Shown: piece by piece, positions 16,263 to 25,583 of the stretch | How the letters are laid out: each line of letters begins with the position of its first letter | Numbering within the stretch: the first letter of the stretch is position 1 | Source: Actinomycetes bacterium | GTDB lineage: Bacteria > Actinomycetota > Actinomycetes > Actinomycetales > Microbacteriaceae | Direction of reading: 5' to 3' | Length of the DNA stretch: 64,000 bases | NCBI GenBank assembly: GCA_023386365.1 | Contig: JAEWJX010000069.1 | Location: 3,582-67,581, forward strand | Position numbers and translations under genes: made by a program | Notes under the pieces: model-generated | The model's database searches: none | The model's input: only the letters and a program-made list of their open reading frames with translations | Told to the model about the DNA's origin: nothing

Positions 16263-17603
16263 CTACCGCAGCGCGTCGATCGCCTCCGCCACGAGCTGCA
16301 CCTCGGTGGGCGCGTCGTCGTAGGCGGGCGTGAAGCCCATCCGCACGACTACGAGACCCTCCGACGGCACCACGATCACCTTCTGACCGTCGTGCCCACT
16401 CGCGTAGAACGTGTCGTCCGGAAGCTCCGGCCAGCGCAGCGACCCGTCGGGCAGCACATTGACGCGCCAGCCCATGCCGTAGCCCTCGTCGTCGGTCGAC
16501 GCGACATCCGGCACCTCGAGGCTCGTCTTCATCCAGTCGATCGGCAGCAGCTGCTCGCCGTTCCACTGACCCCCCTGCAGCGCGAACTGACCGATCGCCG
16601 CCCAGTCGCGCGGGGTGGCCCACAGGTACGACGAGCACACGGGCGTGCCCGCCGCATCCGGTTCGAACACCGCCGACGAGAGCCCCAACGGCCCGAGCAG
16701 CTTCTGCCGCGGCAGGTCGGCCCCCAGCCCGGTGCGCGACGCCAGCACCGAGCACAGCACGTTCGTCGACCCGGACGAGTACTGCTGGTACGTACCCGGC
16801 TCGTGGTCGAGCGGCAGGCTCGCCACATACGAGCCCATGTCGCCCTCCAGGTACAGCATCCGGGTGATGGGAGTGCCGAGGTCGTACGTCTCATCCCAGC
16901 GGAGGCCGGACTGCATGCGCAGCAGATCCTCGACGGTGATGTCGGCGCGGCCGTCGGTCCACTCGGGGCGCAGGTGGTCGTCGTCGAGCGCGACCACACC
17001 CTCCTTCACCAGCACGCCGGTGAGCAGCGACGCGACACTCTTCGACATCGACCAGCCCAACTGCGGGGTGGATGCGTCGAAGCCGTCGGCGTAACGCTCC
17101 CCCACCAGCTCGCCGTCCTTCACGATCACCACACCGCGGGTGCCGAGGGCTGCCGCCTCCTCCACCGACAGGTCGCCGCCGAACGCCCGATCGATCGCAC
17201 CGTCGAGGCGCTCGTTCGCGGCAGGCGACGGGGCGTCGGTGAACGGGTTCGCCGAGCCGTCGATCGGAGTCGACTCCCCCAGCGTCAGGTCGGCGGATGC
17301 GAGGGTGCAGCCGAACCCGTCGGTGAAGCGCGCCTGCTGCCCGGCCGCGAAACCGAAGACCGTCGCCGTGGTGACATCCCCATCCGTCTGCACGTCGAGG
17401 TACGGCACGAGCGGGTTGTCGGGCAGGTCGGAAGCGGGGTCGTCACGTCCCGCCACCTGCGTCACCGCGCAGGCGTTGTGGGCGGCGTACCCGGTGCCGG
17501 TGAGGAGGATCGGAGCCTGCCAGAGGTAGACCCCGAAGACGCCGACGAGAAGGACAGCAACAAGGGCGACGGCGACGATGCCGGCGCGACGAAGAAAACG
17601 CAC
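16263..17603 (-). CDS. Membrane-anchored serine hydrolase (beta-lactamase class C fold)
   Basis: A 446-residue protein with a single N-terminal membrane helix (about 7-29), so the enzyme faces outside. The active-site motif SxxK is SMSK, the tyrosine motif is YSS in YQQYSSGS, and SGHDGQ replaces the KTG box. This set is typical of penicillin-binding-protein-like esterases and D-amino-acid peptidases, not of resistance beta-lactamases. Genes on both sides are unrelated. TACCAT lies 5 nt before the GTG start. Confidence 0.82.
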   Translation of the reverse strand: MRFLRRAGIVAVALVAVLLVGVFGVYLWQAPILLTGTGYAAHNACAVTQVAGRDDPASDLPDNPLVPYLDVQTDGDVTTATVFGFAAGQQARFTDGFGCTLASADLTLGESTPIDGSANPFTDAPSPAANERLDGAIDRAFGGDLSVEEAAALGTRGVVIVKDGELVGERYADGFDASTPQLGWSMSKSVASLLTGVLVKEGVVALDDDHLRPEWTDGRADITVEDLLRMQSGLRWDETYDLGTPITRMLYLEGDMGSYVASLPLDHEPGTYQQYSSGSTNVLCSVLASRTGLGADLPRQKLLGPLGLSSAVFEPDAAGTPVCSSYLWATPRDWAAIGQFALQGGQWNGEQLLPIDWMKTSLEVPDVASTDDEGYGMGWRVNVLPDGSLRWPELPDDTFYASGHDGQKVIVVPSEGLVVVRMGFTPAYDDAPTEVQLVAEAIDALR

Positions 17604-17652
17604 GAGGGATGGTAACCCGCGTGCGCTTCTTCGCCGAATCGTCGAGGGGCGA

Positions 17653-18440
17653 CTACCCGCGCACCGACTTGCGTGCGTAGAGGTAGCGCGACCAGACGTA
17701 GCCGACCAGCCCCAGCACCACGATCCACGCCACCGACAGCACGGCGTTCAGCGTGGTGACGGGGGTGCCGAGCAGCAGCCCGCGCAGCGACTCGATCCAC
17801 GGGGTGAACGGCTGGTAGTTGGTGAACCACTGCAGCCAGGTGGGCATCGACTCGGCCGGCACGAACCCGGCCGACAGGAACGGCAGCAGCAGGAACGGCA
17901 TCGGCAGGTTGCTGGCGCTCTCCACCGTCTTCGCCACCGTGCCGATCGCCACCGAAATCCACAGCAGTGCGATCAGGATGCCGAGCAGCAGCAGCCCGAT
18001 CAGCAGCCAGTCGAGCGGGTCGGCGTTGGGGCGGAACCCCATCAGCACGGCGAGCGCCGTAGTCAGCACCAACGCGATCGCCCCCTGTGCGACGCCCGCC
18101 CACATGTGGCCGGCGTGCACGGCGCCGCGCGAGATCGACATCGACCGGAAGCGGGCGATGATGCCCTCCGTCATGTCCTGCGAGACGGCGATCGAGATGA
18201 GCTGCATGAGCCCCGCGATGGTGAACACCAGGATCCCGGGCAGCACGAAGGCGAGGTATTCCTGCTGGCCGCCGCCCGGCGTGATGCCGGCGCCGAGGGT
18301 GGCGCCGAACACGTAGACGAACAGCAGCAGGATCACGAGCGGCATGCCGATCGTGTAGGCGATGAGGCCCGAACGGATGGCGCGGGTGACGTTGCGCCCG
18401 AACATCGTGATCGAGTCGGTGGTGGAGTGGGCGAGCGTGG

Positions 18441-18444
<4 letters not shown>
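17653..18444 (-). CDS. ABC-2 type exporter permease (DrrB-like)
   Basis: A 263-residue membrane protein with about six hydrophobic segments and the ABC-2 exporter layout, including TEGIIARFRSMSISR after the second helix. It pairs with the DrrA-like ATPase, whose stop overlaps its ATG (ATGA at 18441-18444). The reading frame is open upstream within the ATPase gene, but this start gives the family length. The cargo is unknown; drug, lipid or peptide export are all possible. Confidence 0.88.
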
Positions 18445-19447
<1,003 letters not shown>

Positions 19448-19451
<4 letters not shown>

Positions 19452-20350
19452 GATTCGGTGTCCTTCCGGTGGGTGGTGCGGCCCTCGCGGCGGTCGCCGG
19501 GGCGGCGGCCGATGGGGCGGCGGATGAGGATGTCGCCGTACTTGGTGCGGGCGCGCACCTCGACGGTGCTGTCGGTGGCGCCGGGGGCGTCGTCGGCGGC
19601 CAACTCGCTGCGCACGAACCCGTGACCGGAGCTGACGTCGAGCCAGGCGGCGGTACCCTCCGGCACCCCCACCTCGATCTCGCCGTACGAGGTCTCGAGT
19701 TTGAGCGAGCCGCTGGGGGCGTCGCCGACGCGCACCTTGCCGTAGGCGGTCTTCACGGCGGTGACGGTTCCGGGGAACTGCACGTCGATGTTGCCGCTGG
19801 AGGTGTTCGCCTCCAGCTCGCCGGAGACCTCGGAGATGACGATGTCGCCGTTCGACGACTTCACGAACGCGGAGCCGTCGATCACGTCGACGCGCACGGC
19901 GCCGTTGCCGACGGTGAGGCGCGCATCCCCGGTGATGGTGCCGATGGAGATGTCACCGCCGCCGGTGCGCAGTTCTGCGGCGCCCGTGTCGTCGAAGGTC
20001 AGCTCCCCGAAGGCGGTCTTGATGCGCACGTCGCCGAGTCGGCCGCGTCCGCGGATGCCGCCGTAGGCCACATCCCCCTCGGCGCGCGAGCCGGTGGGCA
20101 GTTCGACGCGCAGCAGGATCGAGTCGGTGGGGCCGATCACGCTGAACCGCTTGGGGGCGGTGACGGTGATGCGGTCGCCGGTGAAGTCGACCGTGGTCGC
20201 CTCGGCGAGGCTGATGTCGCCGCGCTTGGCGGGGTTCATCGGCAGCACCTCGACGTTGGTGTCGGCGCGGTCGCTCGCGATGAGCTCCACGTTGCCGGCC
20301 TGCACCGAGAAGGTGAGAAGCACGGGCTTCGGTGTGGTGAAAACGGGCAT
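19448..20350 (-). CDS. DUF4097 beta-helix protein
   Basis: A 300-residue protein made almost wholly of short beta-strand repeats of the DUF4097 type (SSGNIDVQFPG, TAYGKVRVGDA, TSYGEIEVGVP, RTKYGDILIR). No signal peptide or membrane helix is visible, so it is probably cytosolic. DUF4097 proteins often accompany envelope-stress or exporter genes, but their role is not settled. A strong GAAAGGAGT site precedes the ATG. It lies between the ribbon-helix-helix gene and the exporter ATPase, with which it shares ATGA. Confidence 0.85.
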
Positions 20351-20434
20351 GACGGTACTCCTTTCGGGCGCGCCGGGGCGTGCCGGATCGTTCCGCGGGG
20401 TGCGCGGGCTGAGGGATGGTGCGGAGGGGCCGGG

Positions 20435-20956
20435 CTAGCGGGCCCACCCCGTGAACTGGTCGCCGCGGATCTCGCGGGCGCTGGAGGTGGCGGTGCGGGG
20501 CGCCGGCTTCGGCGCCTCGAGGGCGGATGCGACGGCGCGCACCAGCCAGGCGTTGACCGAGATGCCTTCGGCCGCGGCCGACTCGTCGACGCGAGCCTTC
20601 AACTGGTCGGGGAGGCGGAGCGTGGTGCGCGAGGTGGCGGCGTCGTCGATGTCGTCGACGGATGCCGGTGCCGGGCTCGCTGTGGCGGCTGCGACATCCG
20701 CCCATTCGGGGTGGTCGGCGGCGGTGACCACGAACTCGGGGTCGCGGCCGCGCAGACGCACGTCGACCGATCCGGGGGCGAGTTCGCGGGTGATCTCGCT
20801 CGCCGCGGTCGAGAGGGCTTCGAGGAGCACGAGGCGGGTGGCCGCTTCGAGGGGAGCCGTCAGGCGTTCGGCGACCTCACGCGCGGTGTCGCCACCGGCG
20901 TCGGCGGCCACGGAGAGGTGGCGCTGCAGGTCGAGGACGTAGGGCTCAAGTTCCAT
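20435..20956 (-). CDS. Ribbon-helix-helix (Arc/HicB-like) DNA-binding protein
   Basis: A 173-residue protein. The C-terminal part (about residues 110-147) is a ribbon-helix-helix motif, TSRTTLRLPDQLKARVDESA followed by EGISVNAWLVRAVASAL. The N-terminal half is helical and acidic and may carry the effector or partner function. The ATG at 20956 lies inside a dense array of GGTGTCA heptamers, the kind of short repeated site that RHH dimers bind side by side, so autoregulation is likely. It is the first gene before the DUF4097/DrrAB-like genes and probably represses that operon. A HicB-type antitoxin is possible, but no toxin gene is adjacent. Confidence 0.78.
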   Translation of the reverse strand: MELEPYVLDLQRHLSVAADAGGDTAREVAERLTAPLEAATRLVLLEALSTAASEITRELAPGSVDVRLRGRDPEFVVTAADHPEWADVAAATASPAPASVDDIDDAATSRTTLRLPDQLKARVDESAAAEGISVNAWLVRAVASALEAPKPAPRTATSSAREIRGDQFTGWAR

Positions 20957-21039
20957 GACACCATAGTGACACCACCGTGGTGTCATGTCAAGCCCGAATG
21001 GTGTCACGCGGTGTCAGCGTTGACACCGCGGTGGTGTCA
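20956..21039. promoter_or_regulatory. Array of seven GGTGTCA/TGACACC heptamers (candidate RHH operator)
   Basis: TGACACC occurs at 20956-20962, 20967-20973 and 21021-21027; GGTGTCA at 20979-20985, 21000-21006, 21010-21016 and 21033-21039. Pairs form perfect arms: TGACACCAC-C-GTGGTGTCA (20967-20985) and CGCGGTGTCA-GCGT-TGACACCGCG. The array covers the whole gap between the 93-residue gene and the RHH gene, including the start codon of the latter and the stop codon of the former. Confidence 0.8.
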
Positions 21040-21318
21040 GCTGACGCGGACGGTGCCGAACTGGTCGACGGTGACGATGCGTGTCTCGATCTTGCGGTTC
21101 ACCACGCGCACGACGATGACGATCAGCCAGAGGCCGGCGGTGATCAGCACCAGGATCGTGTTCCAGAACCATCCGATGCGCTTCTTGCGCTGCACGATGC
21201 CCTGGCCGCCCGAGACGCTGTTCACCGTCCACCCCTGCGATGCCAGCCGCGCGACCTCGGCGTTGAGGATCGCCGACTGCTCGGCCGCGGTGATGGGGGT
21301 CGCGTTCGCCTCGGTCAT
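21037..21318 (-). CDS. Small membrane protein, function unknown
   Basis: A 93-residue protein with a soluble N-terminal half, ending in GGQGIVQRKKRIGW, followed by one long hydrophobic segment (about residues 50-72, FWNTILVLITAGLWLIVIVV) and a charged C-terminal tail. The N-terminal half resembles short cytosolic DUF domains that pair with a membrane anchor, but I do not recognise a family. Its stop codon is part of the operator array, so it might be read through into the RHH gene or be terminated there. Confidence 0.7.
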   Translation of the reverse strand: MTEANATPITAAEQSAILNAEVARLASQGWTVNSVSGGQGIVQRKKRIGWFWNTILVLITAGLWLIVIVVRVVNRKIETRIVTVDQFGTVRVS

Positions 21319-21372
21319 GATGAACAGGATACGGATGCGGCGGGTCGGCGTCGCCCCGGATAACCCCCGGAT

Positions 21373-22422
21373 TCAGGGGCGCAACAGCACCTTGATGGCG
21401 CGGCGCTCATCCATGGCCGCGTACGCCTCCGCCACCTCGCTCATCGGCAGTTCGAGGTCGAACACGGCGCCCGGCTGCAGGCGGCCGTCCCACACCTCCG
21501 GCAGCAGCTCCTCCACATAGTTGCGCACCGGGGCCACTCCCCCGCGCACGCCGACGTTGGTGGAGAACATGCGGTCGAGCGGCAGTTCCGGCCCGCCGTT
21601 CGGAACACCCACGAAGCCCAGCTGGCCACCGGGCCGTGCCGACCGCAGCGCCTGATCCATCGACTCCTTCGTGCCGACGCACTCGAGCACCACATCCGCC
21701 CCGACGCCGTCGAACAGCTCCCGGATGCGGGCGATGCCCTCCGCCCCGCGCTCCTCGACGATGTCGGTGGCGCCGAACCGGCGGGCGAGAGCTTGACGGT
21801 CGGCGTGACGCGACATCGCGACGATGCGCTCGGCACCCAGCCGTCGCGCGGCGAGCACCGCGCAGAGACCGACGGCGCCGTCGCCCACGACCACCACCGA
21901 CTTCCCGGGGCCCGCGCCACCGGAGAGCGCCGCGTGGTGGCCGGTGCCCATCACATCCGCGAGCGTCAACAGGTGCGGCACGAGTTCGGGGGTCGGCTGC
22001 GACGGCGTCGCCACCAGCGACCCGTCGGCATGCGGCACCCGCACCCGTTCGCCCTGGCCGCCATCCGCGAAACCACCGAGCCTGTCGTCGGAGCCCCACC
22101 ATCCGCCGTGCAGGCACGAGGTGCTGAAGCCGTTGCGGCAGTTCACGCACGTCATGTCGCAGTCGTAGAACGGGGCGATCACGAAATCGCCGACCTTGAT
22201 CTTCTCGACCTGCGGCCCCACCTCCTCGACCACGCCCACGAACTCGTGCCCGATCCGCTTCGGACGGGGGGTCTCGGTCACGCCGCGGTACGGCCACAGA
22301 TCCGAACCGCACACACACGCCGCCACCACCCGCACGATCGCGTCGCCGCCGGTGGAGAGCACCGGATCCGGTACCTCCTCGAAGCGGATGTCACCGGGGG
22401 CGTGGATGAGGGTGGCGTGCAT
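21373..22422 (-). CDS. Zinc-dependent alcohol dehydrogenase family protein
   Basis: A 349-residue medium-chain dehydrogenase. The catalytic zinc ligands are in VCGSDLW and GHEFVG; structural-zinc cysteines are in CDMTCVNCRNGFSTSC; the NAD(P) Rossmann motif is VVVVGDGAVGL. It resembles the branch that includes threonine and formaldehyde-type dehydrogenases. The substrate cannot be told. It stands alone, divergent from the VOC gene with about 94 bp between. Confidence 0.88.
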   Translation of the reverse strand: MHATLIHAPGDIRFEEVPDPVLSTGGDAIVRVVAACVCGSDLWPYRGVTETPRPKRIGHEFVGVVEEVGPQVEKIKVGDFVIAPFYDCDMTCVNCRNGFSTSCLHGGWWGSDDRLGGFADGGQGERVRVPHADGSLVATPSQPTPELVPHLLTLADVMGTGHHAALSGGAGPGKSVVVVGDGAVGLCAVLAARRLGAERIVAMSRHADRQALARRFGATDIVEERGAEGIARIRELFDGVGADVVLECVGTKESMDQALRSARPGGQLGFVGVPNGGPELPLDRMFSTNVGVRGGVAPVRNYVEELLPEVWDGRLQPGAVFDLELPMSEVAEAYAAMDERRAIKVLLRP

Positions 22423-22516
22423 GGAACGAGGCTACGCCGATCTCAAATGAGGACTGCTTTCGTCCGCGTTCGTTCGTAGCCTGGGGGTACCGAATCACGG
22501 AGCAAAGGAGCACACC

Positions 22517-22903
22517 ATGGTCGACTACCGCCTCGAACTCGTCGGCATCCCCGTCGCCGACCCCGACCGCTCGAAAGCCTTCTACGGAGAGACACTCGGC
22601 TGGTCGGTGGACCACGACCACGTCGTCAGCGACGACATCCGCTTCATCCAGGTGACCCCGCCCGGGTCGGGCTGCTCGATCGCGTTCGGCAAGGGCGTGA
22701 GCGACATGCCGGCCGGGTCGCTGCGCGCACTGCAGGTGGTGGTGTCGTCGGCGGATGAGGCCCTCGCCGACCTGCGCGCCCGCGGCGTGGAGACGAGCGA
22801 CATCGACGACCAGCCGTGGGGCCGGTTCGTGTTCTTCTCCGACCCCGACGGCAACACGTGGGCCGTGCAGGAGCTGCCCGCCTGGTCGGCGAACGCCGGC
22901 TAG
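22517..22903 (+). CDS. VOC (glyoxalase/bleomycin-resistance fold) protein
   Basis: A 128-residue protein with the paired beta-alpha-beta-beta-beta modules of the VOC superfamily: LVGIPVADPDRSKAFY at the start and FVFFSDPDGNTWAVQE near the end. The ribosome-binding site AAAGGAG is strong. Members range from glyoxalases to small-molecule binding proteins; no function can be assigned. A long hairpin follows the stop by 10 nt. Confidence 0.88.
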   Translation: MVDYRLELVGIPVADPDRSKAFYGETLGWSVDHDHVVSDDIRFIQVTPPGSGCSIAFGKGVSDMPAGSLRALQVVVSSADEALADLRARGVETSDIDDQPWGRFVFFSDPDGNTWAVQELPAWSANAG

Positions 22904-22913
22904 TCGCGCGTAG

Positions 22914-22981
22914 GTTCGGGAGGATGACACGCCGCGAGCGCCCGCATCCGGGCCCCCGCCCGGCGCGTCATCCTCCCGAAC
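22914..22981. terminator. Long bidirectional hairpin between convergent genes
   Basis: Arms 22914-22934 and 22961-22981 pair over 21 bp with one A/C mismatch (GTTCGGGAGGATGAC is the perfect outer part), around a 26-nt loop. It lies between the VOC gene and the oxidoreductase that converge on it, so it can serve both strands. A related half element is found at 30500-30525. Confidence 0.75.
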
Positions 22982-22987
22982 GAACAG

Positions 22988-23998
22988 TCAGAGCGCGCGC
23001 AGGCGCGGCGCCAGGTCGCGTTCGAAGAGCTCCATGAAGCGGCGCTGGTCGGCGCCGGGCGCGTGGAACACCAGGTGGTTGAGGCCCCAGTCGATGTACT
23101 GCTTGATGTCGGCGACCACCTTGTCGGGGTCGTTGCCGACGATCCAGCGGGACGCGATCTGCTCGATCGGGAGGGCGTCCGCGGCGCGTTCCATCTCGAC
23201 CGGGTCGGTGATGTCGTGCTTCTGCTCCTTGGAGAGCGCGAGCGGCGCCCAGAAGCGGGTGTTCTCGAGCGCGGTGTCGTAGTCGGTGTCGTAGGAGAGC
23301 TTGATCTCGATCATCCGGTCGACGTCGTCGAGGGTCTTGTCGGCCTTCGCCGCCCCTTCGGCGACCGCCGGCAGCAGCTCGTCCTCGTAGAGGGCGGCAC
23401 CCTTGCCGGACGTGCAGATGAAGCCGTCGCCCGCGCGCCCCGCGTACCGGGCGACCATCGGGCCGCCGGCGGCGATGTAGACGGGGATCGGGGTTTCCGG
23501 CCGGTCGTAGATGGAGGCGTCGACGGTGGAGTAGTACTCGCCGTCGAAGTTGACGCGATCTTCGGTCCAGAGGGCCCGCATCAGGTCGACCGATTCGCGG
23601 AGGCGTGCGAAACGTTCCTTGAACTCGGGCCACTCGCCCCGCCAACCGGTGGCGATCTCGTTCAGCGCCTCACCCGATCCGACGCCGAGGAAGATGCGGC
23701 CCGGGTACAGCACCCCCATGGTGGCGAACGCCTGCGCGACCACCGCCGGGTTGTAGCGGAACGTGGGCGTCATCACCGAGGTGCCGATCAGCACGTTGGA
23801 GGTGCGCTCCCCCACGGCCGCCATCCAGGTGAGCGAGAACGGCGCGTGCCCACCTTCGTGACGCCACGGCTGGAAGTGGTCGGACGTGGTCACCGATTCG
23901 AACCCGTGCCCCTCCGCCGCGACCGCGAACTCCACGAGATCACGCGGCGCGAACTGCTCAGCCGAAGCCTTGTACCCGAGACGAAGAGGAAGAGTCAT
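22988..23998 (-). CDS. LLM-class F420-dependent oxidoreductase (G6PD-like family), second paralogue
   Basis: A 336-residue luciferase-like protein, alignable along its length with the one at 15180-16190: LGYKASAEQFAPRDLVEFAV, the SDHFQPW motif, GVGSGEALNEIATG and DGFICTSGKGAALYEDELLPA. It fits the same F420-dependent family. A CAGAAT -10 box (24005-24010) ends 6 nt before the ATG, and four TCAAGGA/TCCTTGA elements lie further upstream. It has no F420 gene next to it. Confidence 0.87.
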   Translation of the reverse strand: MTLPLRLGYKASAEQFAPRDLVEFAVAAEGHGFESVTTSDHFQPWRHEGGHAPFSLTWMAAVGERTSNVLIGTSVMTPTFRYNPAVVAQAFATMGVLYPGRIFLGVGSGEALNEIATGWRGEWPEFKERFARLRESVDLMRALWTEDRVNFDGEYYSTVDASIYDRPETPIPVYIAAGGPMVARYAGRAGDGFICTSGKGAALYEDELLPAVAEGAAKADKTLDDVDRMIEIKLSYDTDYDTALENTRFWAPLALSKEQKHDITDPVEMERAADALPIEQIASRWIVGNDPDKVVADIKQYIDWGLNHLVFHAPGADQRRFMELFERDLAPRLRAL

Positions 23999-24067
23999 GG
24001 GTCCATTCTGCGCGTGGACATTTCGCGATGGTTACTGTGCGGCGGATGCGGCCCGCGCGGATGCACA

Positions 24068-24194
24068 AATCAAGGACGCTGCCGCCCGAATCAAGGAGGT
24101 GGCGTGGCGGATGGGGCTACCGCGGCTCGCCAGCAACTCTGGCCACACGAAGTCCTTGAGTTGAGAGGTGCGGTCCTTGAGTTGAGAGGTGCGG
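24068..24194. repeat. Two opposing pairs of 21-bp repeats upstream of the third LLM gene
   Basis: A perfect tandem duplication of a 21-bp unit (TCCTTGAGTTGAGAGGTGCGG) fills 24153-24194. At 24068-24109 two imperfect 21-bp units start with AATCAAGGA, which holds the reverse complement of TCCTTGA. Thus four cores, two in each direction and each pair spaced exactly 21 bp, lie upstream of the oxidoreductase start. Confidence 0.7.
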
Positions 24195-24198
24195 TCAC

Positions 24199-24552
24199 CT
24201 ACTCCGGCGTGATCCGGTCGAGGTACGCGTAGGCGTCGTCGAGCAGGGCGACCCAGTCGGCGTCGCTCGCCGCATCCGGCATGACCACCCATTCGCGCAT
24301 CTCGCGTTCGCGCATCACCATGCGCTCGGCCAGCCTCGCGGCCACCAGCGCGTCGGCGCGGGCCTCCGGCACCTTCGCCATGAGGCCGCCGGCGTGCGGC
24401 ACGACGGCGAAGATCTTGCCGCGGATGCCGAGGCCGTCGGTGGAGAACATGCGGCCCCAGGTGACCCCGGGCCGGTCGAGGTACGGCTGCGCGAGCCGTT
24501 CGAGGCGCGCCCGCGCCGCATCCGCCGCCTGGCGCTCCGCATCCGTGACCAT
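24199..24552 (-). CDS. TfoX/Sxy N-terminal domain protein
   Basis: A 117-residue single-domain protein with the TfoX_N pattern: WGRMFSTDGLGIRGKIFAVV, LMAKVPEARADAL and a final MREWVVMP block. In gamma-proteobacteria the full-length protein controls competence; the short actinobacterial forms have no established role. CACACT (24559-24564) ends 6 nt before the ATG, so the mRNA is likely leaderless. Confidence 0.8.
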   Translation of the reverse strand: MVTDAERQAADAARARLERLAQPYLDRPGVTWGRMFSTDGLGIRGKIFAVVPHAGGLMAKVPEARADALVAARLAERMVMREREMREWVVMPDAASDADWVALLDDAYAYLDRITPE

Positions 24553-24585
24553 GCCGAGAGTGTGGCAGCACCCCCGGACACGCGA

Positions 24586-24618
24586 AAGGCGCGGCCACCC
24601 CGGAGGGTGCCGCGCCTT
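24586..24618 (-). terminator. Intrinsic-type hairpin after the alpha/beta hydrolase gene
   Basis: AAGGCGCGGC-C-ACCC / GGGTGCCGCGCCTT forms a 14-bp stem with one bulged C and a 4-nt loop. It follows the hydrolase stop (minus strand) by 17 nt; the AAGG/CCTT ends give a short T-pair on either strand. Confidence 0.75.
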
Positions 24619-24635
24619 GTCGCGAGAGGGGACGC

Positions 24636-25457
24636 TCAGGCGTTGACCTGCGCGTGCTCGAGGGCCCAGGTGAGGGCGTACTCGGCGACTTCCTCCCAGC
24701 CGTCCTGCGAGACGATGCGGTGCGTGCGGCCCGCGTACTCCTTGTACTCGACGACCGACGGGCTGCCGGTGGCCTGGTACTTCTTCACGATCGCCTTGCC
24801 GATGGCCGGCGGGACGACGTGGTCGATCTCGCCGGTGATGACGAGCAGCGGCGCGCGGTCGGTCTTCGCGTAGTCGACGTGGCTGACGCCGCCCTTCTCG
24901 TTGAAGGCACCCGCGACGCCCTCGAAGAAGACCCGGTTGTACGAGTTCACCGCGAACTCCTCCCACAGCTCATCCGACTCGGCGCGGGTGAGGTCGTTGC
25001 CGAAAGTGAAGTGGAAGTGCGCCTTCGAGAGCGGCTTGGCGCCGTTCTTGTCGAACGGGTTGGCGAGGATCGGGAAGCCGGTGCGCAGCGTCGACGCGGG
25101 GAGCGTCGTGATGCCGGCGGGCTGTCCGGGGGTCACGCCCACGTAGGCGACGCCGAGGTTGCGGTCGGCGAGCATCTGGGTGAGCAGTCCGCCGAACGAG
25201 TGGCCCATGATGATCGGCTTTTCGGGCAGGGCACGGATGATCCGCTCGTAGTAGTCGGCGATCTGCGCCAGGCCGACGCCCTTCAGCGCCTCCGGGTTGT
25301 TGCGGATGTCGGCGACCTCGCGGTCGTCGATGCCAGGCCATCCGGGGCGGATCACCTGGTGGCCGCGGGCTTCGAAGTACGCAGCCCAGGTGTCCCAGCT
25401 CTTCGGGGTCATCCAGAGGCCGTGGACGAGGACGATGGGGGTCTTGGTGGTGGTCAT
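24636..25457 (-). CDS. Alpha/beta hydrolase
   Basis: A 273-residue alpha/beta-fold hydrolase. The oxyanion motif is VLVHGLW near residue 10-16, the nucleophile elbow GHSFGG near residue 95, the acid is in GEIDHVVPP and the His in AGRTHRIVSQDGW. The ATG at 25457 has AAGGAG 8 nt upstream; an in-frame extension of 32 codons would run through the operator. It diverges from a TetR regulator and both promoters carry the same palindromic site, so it is almost certainly that repressor's target. The substrate is unknown. Confidence 0.9.
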   Translation of the reverse strand: MTTTKTPIVLVHGLWMTPKSWDTWAAYFEARGHQVIRPGWPGIDDREVADIRNNPEALKGVGLAQIADYYERIIRALPEKPIIMGHSFGGLLTQMLADRNLGVAYVGVTPGQPAGITTLPASTLRTGFPILANPFDKNGAKPLSKAHFHFTFGNDLTRAESDELWEEFAVNSYNRVFFEGVAGAFNEKGGVSHVDYAKTDRAPLLVITGEIDHVVPPAIGKAIVKKYQATGSPSVVEYKEYAGRTHRIVSQDGWEEVAEYALTWALEHAQVNA

Positions 25458-25491
25458 GATTCCTTCTCCTTGAGGTTCGTCGTTCCCTTGT

Positions 25492-25571
25492 AGAACGATC
25501 GTTCTTTCTTGATGTTCCCGAAGGTAGACCCCCTCGAAGCCAATGTCAAGCAAAAAGAGAAAGATCGTTCT
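25492..25571. promoter_or_regulatory. Two AGAACGATCGTTCT operators for the TetR repressor
   Basis: A perfect 14-bp palindrome AGAACGATCGTTCT lies at 25492-25505, 34 nt before the hydrolase start. A copy with one change, AGAAAGATCGTTCT, lies at 25558-25571, 12 nt before the TetR start. The pair is placed to repress each divergent gene. The region is unusually A+T rich for this genome. Confidence 0.85.
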
Positions 25572-25583
25572 ATTCTTTTTCGT

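Noticed and set aside
16263..17603. True beta-lactamase resistance gene
   Set aside because: The third motif is HDGQ instead of KTG and there is a membrane anchor with no resistance context; a serine hydrolase/esterase role is more likely.
20435..21318. Toxin-antitoxin pair made of the RHH protein and the 93-residue membrane protein
   Set aside because: The small gene is upstream, has no toxin-like fold, and the RHH gene is instead continuous with DUF4097 and the exporter; kept only as a weak alternative.
24020..24198. C-terminal extension or small gene carrying DRTSQLKDRTSQLKDF and TSLIRAAASLICA on the minus strand
   Set aside because: It arises from the 21-bp repeats; it has no start with a ribosome-binding site and would lie in the oxidoreductase promoter region.
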